The notes under the pieces were generated by a model. That model made no database searches, had not been told where the DNA came from, and worked only from the letters and a program-made list of their open reading frames with translations. A DNA stretch of 64,000 nucleotides from Pseudoalteromonas sp. SMS1 (lineage in GTDB: Bacteria; Pseudomonadota; Gammaproteobacteria; Enterobacterales; Alteromonadaceae), in NCBI RefSeq assembly GCF_021530565.1, contig NZ_JAKGBI010000005.1, positions 1 through 64,000 on the forward strand, read 5' to 3'. A program made the position numbers and the translations under genes. This document shows, piece by piece, positions 1 through 8,885 of the stretch (the first letter of the stretch is position 1; each line of letters starts with the position of its first letter).

Positions 1-496
1 GCGCTGCCTGTTCTTTGGCTACACGCTCAGCTTCTTCACGCGCTGCCTGTTCTTTGGCTACCCGCTCGGCTTCTTCACGCGCTGCCTGTTCTTTGGCTAA
101 CCGCTCGGCTTCTTCACGCGCTGCCTGTTCTTTGGCTAACCGCTCAGCTTCTTCACGCGCTGCCTGTTCTTTGGCTAACCGCTCAGCTTCTTCACGCGCT
201 GCTTGCTCTTTGGCTACCCGCTCGGCTTCTTCACGCGCTGCCTGTTCTTTGGCTACCCGCTCGGCTTCTTCACGCGCTGCCTGTTCTTTGGCTAACCGCT
301 CAGCTTCTTCACGCGCTGCTTGTTCTTTGGCTACCCGCTCTGCTTCCTCTCGTTCTGCCTGCTCTTTCGCTACACGCTCGGCTTCTTCACCCGCTGCCTG
401 TTCTTTGGCTAAACGCTCGGCTTCTTCACGTTCTGCTTGTGCCTTATCGGATTTCCCAAAACCCAACCAAGACAAAAATTTATTCTTTTTTCCCAT
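1..496 (-). CDS. ftsY: Signal recognition particle receptor FtsY, N-terminal part (runs off the window edge)
   Basis: The minus-strand frame opens with ATG at 496-494 and stays open to base 1, so only the first ~165 codons are present. The protein begins [20 protein letters not shown], a short basic and hydrophobic membrane-targeting start typical of FtsY, then becomes a long Glu/Ala/Arg/Lys-rich region of 13-residue repeats (consensus [13 protein letters not shown]). In the family this is the acidic A domain before the NG GTPase domain, which docks SRP-ribosome complexes at the inner membrane. The NG domain lies outside the window, so the identification rests on the start, the charged A domain and the position divergent from rsmD, which is the usual ftsY-rsmD arrangement. 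Confidence 0.85.
   Translation of the reverse strand, partial: MGKKNKFLSWLGFGKSDKAQAEREEAERLAKEQAAGEEAERVAKEQAEREEAERVAKEQAAREEAERLAKEQAAREEAERVAKEQAAREEAERVAKEQAAREEAERLAKEQAAREEAERLAKEQAAREEAERLAKEQAAREEAERVAKEQAAREEAERVAKEQAA
3..431 (-). repeat. 39-bp in-frame tandem repeat array in ftsY (11 full units)
   Basis: Units of exactly 39 bp start at 3, 42, 81, 120, 159, 198, 237, 276, 315, 354 and 393, with a partial unit from 432, and the array probably continues beyond base 1. Each encodes 13 residues alternating between LAKEQAA and VAKEQAA versions. Units 3-314 are almost identical in DNA, while the three nearest the ftsY start (315-431) carry several substitutions. This suggests recent slippage or unequal exchange in the inner part of the array. 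The length is a multiple of three, so copy-number change keeps the frame. Confidence 0.95.
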
Positions 497-657
497 AACC
501 AACTAATACCATGAAATTTTTGAGTTGCGATTCAGTGCTCATCGCTGTGTATGAACCACCGCATAAAAGCTCAGCATCACACTATTTTAAGCATAAAAGT
601 CTGATAGCTTATTACAGCGCTAGCTTTAGAAACTTTGCAAAGACATTAATAATCAAC

Positions 658-685
658 TTAAACACTCAGCAATCGTTGTTATAAT
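658..685 (+). promoter_or_regulatory. Possible sigma70 promoter for rsmD
   Basis: A perfect TATAAT hexamer lies at 680-685, with TTAAAC 16 bp upstream at 658-663. It points toward rsmD (start 781) in the divergent ftsY-rsmD spacer (497-780). The -35 element is weak and nothing else was recognised in this spacer. Confidence 0.4.
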
Positions 686-780
686 CACCGAGTTAACGCC
701 ATAATGTGCGCTTAGTGTATCATGTTCCAAGTAGATGAAAAATTTATAATCGTGCACATGCAACTCGATAGTGAAGTTAT

Positions 781-1362
781 ATGAGAAAAAAGAAGCCTCA
801 ACACCAAAGTAATGGTCATATCCGAATAATCAGCGGGAAATTTAAAGGCCGCAAACTCCCAGTCAAAGATGTTGAAGGTCTGAGACCAACAACAGACAGA
901 GTAAAAGAAACGTTATTTAATTGGTTAATGGCTGATATTCGAGGTGCGTCAGTATTAGATTGCTTCGCTGGTTCAGGTAGTTTAGGTCTCGAGTGTCTGT
1001 CCAGGTTTGCGCAAGATGCAACTTTTATTGAGTTGAATAAGGGCGCTGCTGAACAGATCAAAACAAATACAGTCACGCTCGGATTAGAAAACGCAGCTGT
1101 TTTTAATACCAGTGCGCTCGAATTTCTAAAGAACAATCAAAATAAACAATCTTTCGATGTCATTTTTCTTGATCCCCCATTCAGAAAAAACTTACTTTCG
1201 CCATGTTGTGATTTGCTAGAGCAGCACCAATGGCTGCACGAAAACTCTCTTATTTATGTTGAATTCGAGAAAGAGACTCAACCCGAATTTCCAGATAAGT
1301 GGCAGCTTTTGAAGGAAAAACAAGCAGGGCAGGTCACCTGCATGTTATTTAGTAGGCGTTAA
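781..1362 (+). CDS. rsmD: 16S rRNA (guanine(966)-N(2))-methyltransferase RsmD
   Basis: A 193-residue class I SAM-dependent methyltransferase, the usual length for RsmD, which methylates N2 of G966 in helix 31 of 16S rRNA. Visible motifs are an N-terminal RIISGKFKGRKL segment followed by GLRPTTDRVKETLFNWL, the SAM-binding motif I DCFAGSGSLGLECLSR near residues 60-75, and the catalytic DPPF (motif IV) around residue 131. The ATG follows a GTGAAG-like ribosome site. It is divergent from ftsY, the normal arrangement in gammaproteobacteria, where rsmD is often near ftsY-ftsE-ftsX. Confidence 0.95.
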   Translation: MRKKKPQHQSNGHIRIISGKFKGRKLPVKDVEGLRPTTDRVKETLFNWLMADIRGASVLDCFAGSGSLGLECLSRFAQDATFIELNKGAAEQIKTNTVTLGLENAAVFNTSALEFLKNNQNKQSFDVIFLDPPFRKNLLSPCCDLLEQHQWLHENSLIYVEFEKETQPEFPDKWQLLKEKQAGQVTCMLFSRR

Positions 1363-1398
1363 AAGCTGCGCTTCATTTTTACTGCTCCAATTTGGGGC

Positions 1399-1427
1399 AT
1401 GACACAATAATTTAGATCCGCTATAAT
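1399..1427 (+). promoter_or_regulatory. Strong sigma70 promoter of the rpsU-yqeY-dnaG-rpoD cluster
   Basis: ATGACA at 1399-1404 (5 of 6 to consensus) and a perfect TATAAT at 1422-1427 are separated by the optimal 17 bp. Transcription would start near 1434, giving a leader of about 110 nt before rpsU. Confidence 0.75.
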
Positions 1428-1440
1428 TTGGTCTTTACAC

Positions 1441-1505
1441 GCGGTCTCGCTTCGGCTTACAATACCGCACCATTTTTGAACCAATTGACCATTTTTCGGT
1501 CAATT
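1441..1505 (+). promoter_or_regulatory. Structured 5' leader of rpsU (two potential hairpins)
   Basis: The leader contains GCGGT (1441-1445) that can pair with ACCGC further down, then a perfect 8-bp hairpin, AATTGACC at 1483-1490 with GGTCAATT at 1498-1505 around a 7-nt loop. There is no T-run after it, so it is not a simple terminator. A role in S21 expression or RNA processing is inference. Confidence 0.45.
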
Positions 1506-1541
1506 TGAGCCAAGCTCATAATTTAGGTAGGTGAATTTTTA

Positions 1542-1757
1542 ATGCCAGTAATTAAAGTAAGAGAAAACGAACCGTTTGACGTAGCACTTCGTCGTTTCAA
1601 GCGTTCATGTGAAAAAGCAGGTATCCTTTCTGAAGTTCGTCGTCGCGAGCACTACGAAAAGCCAACTGCAGAGCGTAAGCGTAAGAAAGCTGCAGCTGTT
1701 AAGCGCCACATGAAAAAGCTTTCTCGTGAAAACGCACGTCGCGTTAAACTATACTAA
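1542..1757 (+). CDS. rpsU: 30S ribosomal protein S21
   Basis: A 71-residue, very basic protein beginning [20 protein letters not shown], the standard length and sequence of bS21, which binds near the 3' end of 16S rRNA in the small subunit and helps initiation. The start follows a clear GTAGGTGA ribosome site. It is the first gene of the macromolecular-synthesis cluster, and its promoter with leader hairpins lies directly upstream. yqeY follows after 21 bp. Confidence 0.98.
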   Translation: MPVIKVRENEPFDVALRRFKRSCEKAGILSEVRRREHYEKPTAERKRKKAAAVKRHMKKLSRENARRVKLY

Positions 1758-1778
1758 TTAACATTTGGTCTTGTACAT

Positions 1779-2225
1779 ATGAGCTTATTAGCGACGCTAA
1801 AAGACGCCCAAAAGGAAGCAATGAAAGCCAAAGACAAACCTCGTCTTACGGCTATCAGAGCAGCTCTAGCTGAAGTCAAGCAACGCGAAATTGATAACCA
1901 GACAACGTTAGACGATGCTGGTATCACCTCCGTGTTGGTCAAGCTGGTTAAGCAACGCAAAGACTCTTTCACTCAGTATACTGATGCAGGAAGAGAAGAC
2001 TTAGCAGACGTTGAAGCTGGTGAGATAAAAGTGCTTGAATCATTCTTACCACAACCTCTTAGTGAGGAAGAAGTATTAGCAATGATCGATGCAACCATTG
2101 CTGACACAGGCGCAGCTGGTATGCAAGACATGGGTAAAGTAATGGGTGTGATTAAAGCGAAAGCTGAAGGTCGTGCTGACATGGGCAAAATCTCTGGTTT
2201 AATAAAGCAAAGATTAAGCGCATAA
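1779..2225 (+). CDS. yqeY: GatB/YqeY domain-containing protein
   Basis: A 148-residue helical protein (MSLLATLKDAQKEAMKAKDK) of the YqeY family, which resembles the C-terminal tail domain of the GatB subunit of tRNA-dependent amidotransferase. Family features visible here are the N-terminal helix followed by RLTAIRAALAEVKQREID and a C-terminal GKVMGVIKAKAEGRADMGKI segment. Its biochemical role is not established; a link to tRNA is suggested only by the GatB similarity. It sits between rpsU and dnaG, as also seen in Pseudomonas, and is followed by a terminator or attenuator. Confidence 0.93.
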   Translation: MSLLATLKDAQKEAMKAKDKPRLTAIRAALAEVKQREIDNQTTLDDAGITSVLVKLVKQRKDSFTQYTDAGREDLADVEAGEIKVLESFLPQPLSEEEVLAMIDATIADTGAAGMQDMGKVMGVIKAKAEGRADMGKISGLIKQRLSA

Positions 2226-2253
2226 TACCCACATACAAATGTATGAAATTAGT

Positions 2254-2279
2254 AAACCGAGCCTTGCGCTCGGTTTCTT
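2254..2279 (+). terminator. Intrinsic terminator/attenuator between yqeY and dnaG
   Basis: AAACCGAGC at 2254-2262 pairs with GCTCGGTTT at 2268-2276 around a short loop, followed by a weak T-rich tail (CTTCG). A partial terminator ahead of dnaG is a known device for keeping primase low relative to S21 and sigma70 in this operon family. Confidence 0.7.
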
Positions 2280-2300
2280 CGTATAAGCGTTAGGAAAATT

Positions 2301-4058
2301 ATGGCAGGCAAAATTCCACGACAGTTTATCGATGACCTATTGGCTAGAACCGATATCGTTGAGTTGATCGATGGGCGTATTGGCTTAAAAAAAGCAGGTA
2401 AAGATTATCAAGCCTGTTGTCCTTTCCACAATGAGAAGTCCCCTTCTTTCACCGTATCTAGAGATAAACAGTTTTATCATTGCTTTGGCTGTGGGGCCAA
2501 TGGCAATGCCATTTCTTTTCTAATGGAGTATGACAAACTCGAATTTGTTGACGCCATAGAAGAACTCGCAGGACTCTACAATTTGGAGATCCCAAGAGAG
2601 CAAGGGTTAGGTGGGCCTCAACGTAGCTTTGAAGAAAAAAAATCTGATTATGATTTAATGATGCACACAGCTAATTTCTATCAACATCAGTTAGCGAACC
2701 ACAATAATGCGAACGCTGTTTCAAATTATGTTCAAGGTCGAGGTCTATCTGAGCAAACCGTAAGTAAATTTTTGATCGGGTACGCCCCTCCAGAATGGGA
2801 TGCTCTACTCTCTCGGTTAGCTAAGACACCTGCGCAGCGCCAACAATTATTGGAGTTAAAGCTTGCCAGTGAAAAGTCGCCAGGACGTCAGTTCGACTTT
2901 TTCCGTGATCGTCTCATGTTTCCAATTAGAGATAAACGAGGCCGCGTAATCGCATTTGGCGGGCGTGTCATGGGGCAAGACCAAGGACCCAAATATTTAA
3001 ACTCACCAGAAACACGTATCTTCCATAAAAGTTTTGAACTTTATGGATTTTATGAGGCCAAACAAGCACACAAGTCCCTTGAACAAGTTTTAATTGTTGA
3101 AGGTTATATGGATGTCGTCGCTCTTTCTGAGTATGGCATTGACTATGCGGTTGCTGCACTTGGTACGGCCACCACCATAGAACACATGCAAACACTTTTT
3201 CGAAATACTGACAAAGTGATTTGCTGCTACGACGGTGACCGAGCTGGTCGAGATGCCGCTTGGCGTGCACTTGAACATGCATTACCTAACTTAAAAGATG
3301 GAAAATCTCTCGGTTTCGTGTTTTTACCAGATGGTGAAGATCCAGACTCTTTAGTACAGAAAGAAGGAAAAGCGCAGTTTGAGCAAAGGCTCAGTGACGC
3401 CGATGACTACAGCAAAGTGTTATTTAGTCGTCTATCTGAACAGTGTGATCTGACAACTGATGCCGGAAAAGCGAAGTTATTGGCTGAAGCCATTCCTTTG
3501 ATTAATAAAATTCCGAGTGAATTTTACCAAGAGTCTTTACTCACAACATTGGCGAGACTTATTGGTAGAACACGAGAGCAATTAAGTGCCAAATTGGCTA
3601 CACCAAAAAAACAACATGCGATTGAACGCAAGTTTAAGGTGACGCCAATGCGAAGAGCAATTGGCTTGCTTCTTCAGCATCCAAAATTGGCACAGAGTGT
3701 CGATTATTTACCTGAATTGGCCCATATGCAGCTACCAGGTATGGCGCTGTTTCTAAGGTTGCAACATACTTGCTTAGAAAACGGACACTATACGACTGCA
3801 CATATTTTAGAATCGTTTCGTGAAACACCAGATTATGAAGCGCTAAAAAAGCTGGCAACTTGGCAGCATAATATCCAAGATGAAGCACTAGAAGACGAGT
3901 TTAAGCACACTTTTAAATTTATCGAAGATCAGTGTTTAAATTTGCGGTTAGAGACCTTACTTATTAAGGACAAAACGGAGGGCTTAAGTAGCGATGAACG
4001 ACTGGAATGTGCGTTATTAACGCAAGCTTTAAGCACTCGTAGAACTGGCCAAAATTAA
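2301..4058 (+). CDS. dnaG: DNA primase DnaG
   Basis: A 585-residue replicative primase that makes the RNA primers for leading- and lagging-strand synthesis with DnaB helicase. The N-terminal CHC2 zinc-binding domain shows ligands Cys40, His43, Cys61 and Cys64. The TOPRIM catalytic domain follows, with the acidic [10 protein letters not shown] motif near residue 268 and [12 protein letters not shown] near 313. The C-terminal third is the less conserved DnaB-interaction domain. A GTTAGGAAAATT ribosome site precedes the ATG. It lies downstream of the yqeY terminator, which fits the low expression expected for primase. Confidence 0.98.
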   Translation: MAGKIPRQFIDDLLARTDIVELIDGRIGLKKAGKDYQACCPFHNEKSPSFTVSRDKQFYHCFGCGANGNAISFLMEYDKLEFVDAIEELAGLYNLEIPREQGLGGPQRSFEEKKSDYDLMMHTANFYQHQLANHNNANAVSNYVQGRGLSEQTVSKFLIGYAPPEWDALLSRLAKTPAQRQQLLELKLASEKSPGRQFDFFRDRLMFPIRDKRGRVIAFGGRVMGQDQGPKYLNSPETRIFHKSFELYGFYEAKQAHKSLEQVLIVEGYMDVVALSEYGIDYAVAALGTATTIEHMQTLFRNTDKVICCYDGDRAGRDAAWRALEHALPNLKDGKSLGFVFLPDGEDPDSLVQKEGKAQFEQRLSDADDYSKVLFSRLSEQCDLTTDAGKAKLLAEAIPLINKIPSEFYQESLLTTLARLIGRTREQLSAKLATPKKQHAIERKFKVTPMRRAIGLLLQHPKLAQSVDYLPELAHMQLPGMALFLRLQHTCLENGHYTTAHILESFRETPDYEALKKLATWQHNIQDEALEDEFKHTFKFIEDQCLNLRLETLLIKDKTEGLSSDERLECALLTQALSTRRTGQN

Positions 4059-4065
4059 ATTTTGG

Positions 4066-4074
4066 TGTTATAAT
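4066..4074 (+). promoter_or_regulatory. Extended -10 promoter in front of rpoD
   Basis: A TG dinucleotide at 4066-4067, one base, then a perfect TATAAT at 4069-4074 form an extended -10 element in the dnaG-rpoD spacer. No convincing -35 is present. It would let rpoD be transcribed independently of the upstream terminator. Confidence 0.6.
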
Positions 4075-4161
4075 GTTCTATTCACTGCGTCAACCAAAAT
4101 AACGCTGTTTTTAGCTGGCGCCCGTTGTATAAACTTTATCAGAGTGGAAGCAAAAATCTCT

Positions 4162-6003
4162 ATGGATCAATCTCCTCAGTCACAACTCAAACTTCTGATT
4201 CAGAAAGGTAAAGAGCAAGGTTACTTAACTTTTGCAGAAGTTAACGATCACCTTCCACAAGACATCATAGATTCGGATCAAGTAGAAGATATCATTAGCA
4301 TGATCAATGATATGGGTATTCAGGTTTCTGAAGCAGCCCCTGATGCCGATGAGTTGATGATGCAAGAAACCACCACCGACGAGGATGCGGCAGAAGCAGC
4401 GGCAGCTGCGCTAGCAACGGTAGAAAAAGAAATAGGCAGAACAACAGACCCTGTGCGTATGTATATGCGTGAAATGGGTACCGTTGAGCTACTGACTCGG
4501 GAAGGCGAAATTCTAATAGCAAAAAGAATTGAAGAAGGGATTAATCAAGTACAGATTTCTGTCGCTGAGTACCCTGAAGCAATTACTTACTTACTTGAAC
4601 AGTGGGATAAATACGAAGCTGAAGAGATGCGCTTAAGTGACATCGTAACAGGCTTCTTTGATTCATTAGAAGACGATGAAGCAACAATTTCAGCGACACA
4701 TATCGGTTCAGAACTAAGTGAAGAAGACTTAGATGATGAAGATGATGAATCTGAAGATGATGATGATTCAGAAGAAGGCGATAATGGTCCTGATCCTGAA
4801 GTTGCGCGTGAGCATTTTGAAGAACTGCGTACCCTGTATACAAGTGCACGCCAATGTTTCGAAGAAAAAGGCCGCGGTCATCCAGACTCACAAACGGCTA
4901 TTCAAGAAATCGGTGAATTATTCCGTAAATTCAAGTTAGTACCAAAACAGTTTGATCGCATGGTTAACAACATGCGTGAAATGATGGATAAAGTACGTGT
5001 TCAAGAGCGTATCATCATGAAACAAGCTGTACAAATTGCAAAACTGCCTAAGAAAACATTCGTTAAGCATTTTGCCAACAACGAAACGGACGTGGCTTGG
5101 ATTGATGCAGAAATTGCATCTGGTGAAAAGCATTCAGAAAAGCTACGTCAGGTAAGACCTGAAATCGACCGCTGTATCAATAAGTTAAAAGCAATTGAAG
5201 AAAGCACAGGTTTAAGCGTTGAACGTATTAAAGACATCAACCGTCGAATGAGCATTGGTGAAGCGAAAGCTCGCCGTGCAAAGAAGGAGATGGTTGAAGC
5301 TAACTTACGTCTAGTAATCTCAATTGCGAAAAAATATACCAACCGAGGCTTACAATTCTTGGATCTGATTCAAGAAGGTAATATCGGCTTGATGAAAGCG
5401 GTAGATAAGTTTGAATACCGTCGTGGGTATAAGTTCTCAACTTATGCTACATGGTGGATCCGCCAAGCAATTACTCGTTCAATTGCAGACCAAGCGAGAA
5501 CAATCCGTATCCCAGTGCATATGATTGAAACGATCAATAAACTGAATCGTATTTCTCGTCAAATGCTACAGGAAATGGGGCGTGAACCAAGTCCTGAAGA
5601 GTTGGCTGAACGCATGATGATGCCTGAGGACAAAATCCGCAAGGTGTTGAAAATCGCCAAAGAACCAATCTCAATGGAAACCCCCATTGGTGATGATGAA
5701 GATTCACATCTTGGTGATTTCATCGAAGATACGACGATTGAATCTCCGATTGACTCAGCAACGATGGAAAGCTTACGTGGCGCAACAAATGAAGTGCTTG
5801 CAGGCCTAACAGCAAGAGAAGCCAAAGTACTGCGCATGCGTTTTGGTATTGATATGAACACCGATCACACGTTAGAAGAAGTAGGTAAGCAGTTTGACGT
5901 AACACGTGAACGTATTCGTCAGATCGAAGCAAAAGCGCTTCGTAAATTGAGACACCCTTCTCGTTCAGATTTACTGAAAAGCTTCTTAGACGTAAAAGGC
6001 TAA
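4162..6003 (+). CDS. rpoD: RNA polymerase sigma factor RpoD (sigma70)
   Basis: The primary sigma factor. The ATG at 4162 gives [20 protein letters not shown], aligned with the start known in the family, and a length of 613 residues, the same as in Escherichia coli. An in-frame GTG at 4144 would add six residues and is less likely. Region 1.1 covers about residues 1-80. Region 1.2 holds [22 protein letters not shown] very acidic non-conserved stretch of Asp/Glu lies near residues 190-210. Region 2 carries [24 protein letters not shown] and [20 protein letters not shown]. Region 4.2 carries the helix-turn-helix [20 protein letters not shown]. It ends the macromolecular-synthesis cluster and is followed by a strong terminator. 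Confidence 0.98.
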   Translation: MDQSPQSQLKLLIQKGKEQGYLTFAEVNDHLPQDIIDSDQVEDIISMINDMGIQVSEAAPDADELMMQETTTDEDAAEAAAAALATVEKEIGRTTDPVRMYMREMGTVELLTREGEILIAKRIEEGINQVQISVAEYPEAITYLLEQWDKYEAEEMRLSDIVTGFFDSLEDDEATISATHIGSELSEEDLDDEDDESEDDDDSEEGDNGPDPEVAREHFEELRTLYTSARQCFEEKGRGHPDSQTAIQEIGELFRKFKLVPKQFDRMVNNMREMMDKVRVQERIIMKQAVQIAKLPKKTFVKHFANNETDVAWIDAEIASGEKHSEKLRQVRPEIDRCINKLKAIEESTGLSVERIKDINRRMSIGEAKARRAKKEMVEANLRLVISIAKKYTNRGLQFLDLIQEGNIGLMKAVDKFEYRRGYKFSTYATWWIRQAITRSIADQARTIRIPVHMIETINKLNRISRQMLQEMGREPSPEELAERMMMPEDKIRKVLKIAKEPISMETPIGDDEDSHLGDFIEDTTIESPIDSATMESLRGATNEVLAGLTAREAKVLRMRFGIDMNTDHTLEEVGKQFDVTRERIRQIEAKALRKLRHPSRSDLLKSFLDVKG

Positions 6004-6020
6004 GCGTAAAATTTACTTTC

Positions 6021-6047
6021 AAAGGCCGCATAATGCGGCCTTTTTAT
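6021..6047 (+). terminator. Rho-independent terminator after rpoD
   Basis: A perfect 10-bp stem, AAAGGCCGCA (6021-6030) with TGCGGCCTTT (6034-6043), and a T-run. It closes the rpsU-rpoD cluster. Confidence 0.92.
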
Positions 6048-6193
6048 TTGAATCAACATGAGCGCATTAATATCCCCGCATTAGCTTATGTAGGTGTACA
6101 GGCAAACTATCTCGCTCGTTACCTCTAGCGCTCAAAATTAAGAGTGTTCTTCACTCTTAATATGAATTGCAAGAACTTAATAGGAACAACATT

Positions 6194-7069
6194 ATGGCTT
6201 GGATCCAAATCCGAATTGATGCTAACAAAGACACAGCCGATCATATTAGTGATTTGCTGATGGACATCGGCTGTCCTTCTGTGACTTTTATCGATAGCCA
6301 GAACAACCCTGTATATGAGCCCAAGCCGGGTGAAGTGATCCTATGGCCGGAAACAACCGTCATCGGCCTTTTTGAAGCAACTCATGATATGCAGTCTGTT
6401 GTTGACTACCTGACGAAAAACATGCCACATGCTCCTAAATACAAAATAGAGCAATTAGAAGACAAAGACTGGGAAAGAGAATGGATGGACAACTTCCACC
6501 CAATCAAATTCGGTGAGCGTTTGTGGATCTGCCCTAGCTGGCGTGATATTCCAGATCCGGACGCAGTTAACGTATTACTTGACCCTGGCTTAGCGTTTGG
6601 CACAGGGACTCACGCGACCACCTCTCTGTGCTTAAAATGGCTTGAAGCACAAGATCTCAGTGGTAAAACCGTTGTCGATTTTGGGTGTGGCTCGGGTATC
6701 CTAGGTATAGCGGCTATTAAACTGGGAGCTGAGCGTGTCATCGGAATTGACATTGATCCTCAAGCTTTAGTAGCTAGTAGAGATAATGCTGAGCGAAATG
6801 GTGTGGCTGACCAGCTCGAAGTTTACTTACCTGAAAACCAGCCCGAGTTTAAAGCCGATATTGTTGTCGCCAATATCCTTGCACAACCTCTTCGTGAACT
6901 ACACGAAATTATTCTAGGCTTTCTTAAACCAAAAGGGGCAATTGCTATGTCTGGCATATTAGAAGAGCAAGCCGAATCCGTCGCAAACGTGTACGCACCT
7001 TATGTTGATTTAGACGCAATAAAGCAAGAAGGTGAATGGACCCGAGTTAGCGGAATTACAAAAGAATAA
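6194..7069 (+). CDS. prmA: Ribosomal protein L11 methyltransferase PrmA
   Basis: PrmA trimethylates several amino groups of ribosomal protein L11 using SAM. The ATG at 6194 ([13 protein letters not shown]) is preceded by TAGGAAC at good spacing and gives 291 residues, close to the family's usual 293; the upstream in-frame TTG at 6167 is not supported. An N-terminal L11-recognition domain is followed by [19 protein letters not shown] near residue 127 and the SAM-binding motif [20 protein letters not shown] near residue 160. [10 protein letters not shown] near residue 224 corresponds to motif IV. It has its own strong terminator, and dusB-fis follows as in many gammaproteobacteria. Confidence 0.97.
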   Translation: MAWIQIRIDANKDTADHISDLLMDIGCPSVTFIDSQNNPVYEPKPGEVILWPETTVIGLFEATHDMQSVVDYLTKNMPHAPKYKIEQLEDKDWEREWMDNFHPIKFGERLWICPSWRDIPDPDAVNVLLDPGLAFGTGTHATTSLCLKWLEAQDLSGKTVVDFGCGSGILGIAAIKLGAERVIGIDIDPQALVASRDNAERNGVADQLEVYLPENQPEFKADIVVANILAQPLRELHEIILGFLKPKGAIAMSGILEEQAESVANVYAPYVDLDAIKQEGEWTRVSGITKE

Positions 7070-7108
7070 CAACTGTAACGACGAAATACTGAGTTAGTAA
7101 TCTATTAC

Positions 7109-7146
7109 GCGTAAAGCCACCAATTAACAGGCTTTACGCTTTTTTT
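7109..7146 (+). terminator. Rho-independent terminator after prmA
   Basis: A perfect 10-bp stem, GCGTAAAGCC (7109-7118) with GGCTTTACGC (7130-7139), followed by seven T residues. Confidence 0.93.
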
Positions 7147-7286
7147 ACAGCATAAGAAATAATTTAAAACTGTCACATAAAGTTTTTTTGTTTATTTTTA
7201 AAGCAATTTTTTCCCACCTTCATATTGTTACCAAAAGTCAACCCAAAAAGTTCAAAAAAAAAACACTTATGTTCAATTTATAGCCT

Positions 7287-7321
7287 TTGATTTTTGCAAA
7301 AAAAACCGTAAACTTAGCGCC
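7287..7321 (+). promoter_or_regulatory. dusB-fis promoter with GC-rich discriminator
   Basis: TTGATT (7287-7292) and TAAACT (7309-7314) are 16 bp apart and are followed directly by TAGCGCC, a GC-rich discriminator. In the enterobacterial fis promoter such a discriminator underlies stringent (ppGpp/DksA) control. Upstream, 7180-7310 is very A/T rich with several A-tracts, as expected for an UP element or Fis sites. Assignment is by eye. Confidence 0.55.
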
Positions 7322-7348
7322 CCTTGAAATGAGGCAGATTAAACAGCA

Positions 7349-8320
7349 GTGCGTATAGGCCCATACCAACTTGAAAACAATGTAATCGTCGCGCCAATGG
7401 CGGGGATCACTGACCGTCCATTTAGACAATTATGTCGACGTCTAGGTGCAGGACTGGCAGTGTCGGAAATGTTGTCTTCAAATCCGAAGGTGTGGAAAAC
7501 TGATAAATCAATGAACCGTATGGATCATTCCGGTGAATCAGGCATACGCTCAGTGCAGATTGCAGGAGCTGATCCTGAACTCATGGCACAAGCTGCTCAG
7601 TTTAATGTCCAAAATGGCGCGCAAATCATAGATATCAATATGGGTTGCCCAGCCAAGAAAGTGAACAAGAAACTCGCAGGTTCTGCACTATTGCAGTATC
7701 CGGATCTAGTTGAGGAAATAGTACAGGCCGTGGTTGGCGCGGTTGAAGTACCTGTGACCTTGAAAATTCGTACAGGATGGGATCCAGAAAACCGTAATGG
7801 CGTTGAAATTGCGAAAATAGCCGAACGCAATCGTATTGCATCACTGGCTGTGCACGGTAGAACACGTGCTTGCATGTATAAAGGTGAGGCAGAATACGAC
7901 ACTATCAAAGCGATAAAGCAATCGGTTTCTATACCTGTCGTTGCAAATGGAGATATTACATCTCCTGAAAAAGCAAAGCAGGTTTTAGATTATACGGGCG
8001 CAGATGCCATCATGATTGGTCGAGCCGCTCAAGGTCGTCCTTGGATTTTCCGAGAGATAGACTATTATTTGCGAACTGGAAAACATCTACCGAACCCGGA
8101 AATATCCGAAGTACGTAGTATTTTGATGGAGCACCTGCTTAACCTCCATCAGTTTTACGGTGAACCAATGGGTGCGCGCATCGCACGCAAACATGTATCT
8201 TGGTATTTGCAGTCCCATGACCAAGAAGGTCAATTTAGGCGAGTATTCAATGCCCTTGAAGAGCCAGAAGCGCAAATCGAGGCATTAGAAAACTATTTTG
8301 AAACACTAGCAGCTAACTAA
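7349..8320 (+). CDS. dusB: tRNA-dihydrouridine synthase DusB
   Basis: A 323-residue FMN-dependent enzyme reducing uridine to dihydrouridine in tRNA. It starts with GTG at 7349, giving [20 protein letters not shown], the expected N-terminus. Conserved features are [12 protein letters not shown] near residue 15, [10 protein letters not shown] near residue 97 with the catalytic Cys of the Dus family, [17 protein letters not shown] near residue 168, and the phosphate-binding [18 protein letters not shown] near residue 217. fis follows after 15 bp, so the two form the classic dusB-fis operon with the promoter upstream of dusB. Confidence 0.97.
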   Translation: MRIGPYQLENNVIVAPMAGITDRPFRQLCRRLGAGLAVSEMLSSNPKVWKTDKSMNRMDHSGESGIRSVQIAGADPELMAQAAQFNVQNGAQIIDINMGCPAKKVNKKLAGSALLQYPDLVEEIVQAVVGAVEVPVTLKIRTGWDPENRNGVEIAKIAERNRIASLAVHGRTRACMYKGEAEYDTIKAIKQSVSIPVVANGDITSPEKAKQVLDYTGADAIMIGRAAQGRPWIFREIDYYLRTGKHLPNPEISEVRSILMEHLLNLHQFYGEPMGARIARKHVSWYLQSHDQEGQFRRVFNALEEPEAQIEALENYFETLAAN

Positions 8321-8335
8321 GAAAGAGACATAAAG

Positions 8336-8626
8336 ATGTTTGAACAAAATGTGACTTCTCCTTTTATCACTAACGCTCATGTTCAGTCACAAGAGAAACC
8401 GCAACCATTACGCGATGCAGTTAAAAAAGCTGTCCACCACTATTTAAAGCAGTTAAATGGTCAAGACGTACAAGATGTTTACGAGCTAGTTTTATCTGAA
8501 CTAGAAGCGCCATTACTTGAAGAAGTAATGACTTACACTCGTGGTAACCAAACACGTGCTGCGATCTTACTAGGTATCAACCGTGGTACTCTACGTAAGA
8601 AACTTAAAAAATACGGCATGAACTAA
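8336..8626 (+). CDS. fis: DNA-binding protein Fis
   Basis: A 96-residue nucleoid protein and growth-phase regulator that bends DNA, activates stable RNA promoters and assists site-specific recombinases. The C-terminal helix-turn-helix is readable as [20 protein letters not shown], and the LKKYGMN end is characteristic. The N-terminal beta-arm region is present. Its ATG follows an AAGAGACATAAAG ribosome site. It lies directly behind dusB and is followed by an inverted repeat terminator. Confidence 0.97.
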   Translation: MFEQNVTSPFITNAHVQSQEKPQPLRDAVKKAVHHYLKQLNGQDVQDVYELVLSELEAPLLEEVMTYTRGNQTRAAILLGINRGTLRKKLKKYGMN

Positions 8627-8644
8627 TCCGTACTTTTAAATCCT

Positions 8645-8672
8645 CGAAAACGCCTCCCATGGGCGTTTTCGA
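8645..8672 (+). terminator. Terminator-like hairpin after fis
   Basis: CGAAAACGCC (8645-8654) pairs perfectly with GGCGTTTTCG (8662-8671). The tail (AATTTGCCTCTT) is only mildly T-rich. Confidence 0.7.
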
Positions 8673-8885
8673 ATTTGCCTCTTCACGCTCCCAACTTCGA
8701 TTTTTTTAATAGCACGCCGACCCCTTTTCTAGCTACAAATTTCCATCAGTGACTTCCTCAACGACAAAGTTCAGTTTTTCTCAACCTCGTTAACATGATT
8801 TCCATCGTTTTCTCATCCTAGTTGAGCTAAAATACAGCCTTTCTAAGCTAGCCCTTAACTAATCATTGAGGAAATCAAAACCATC

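Noticed and set aside
15..506. Plus-strand open frame of 163 codons with a repeated Ser/Ala/Arg pattern
   Set aside because: It is the antisense shadow of the ftsY repeats; the minus frame has a proper start and the FtsY N-terminus.
8673..8885. PurR operator upstream of purH
   Set aside because: No ACGCAAACGTTTGCGT-like palindrome could be found in the spacer.
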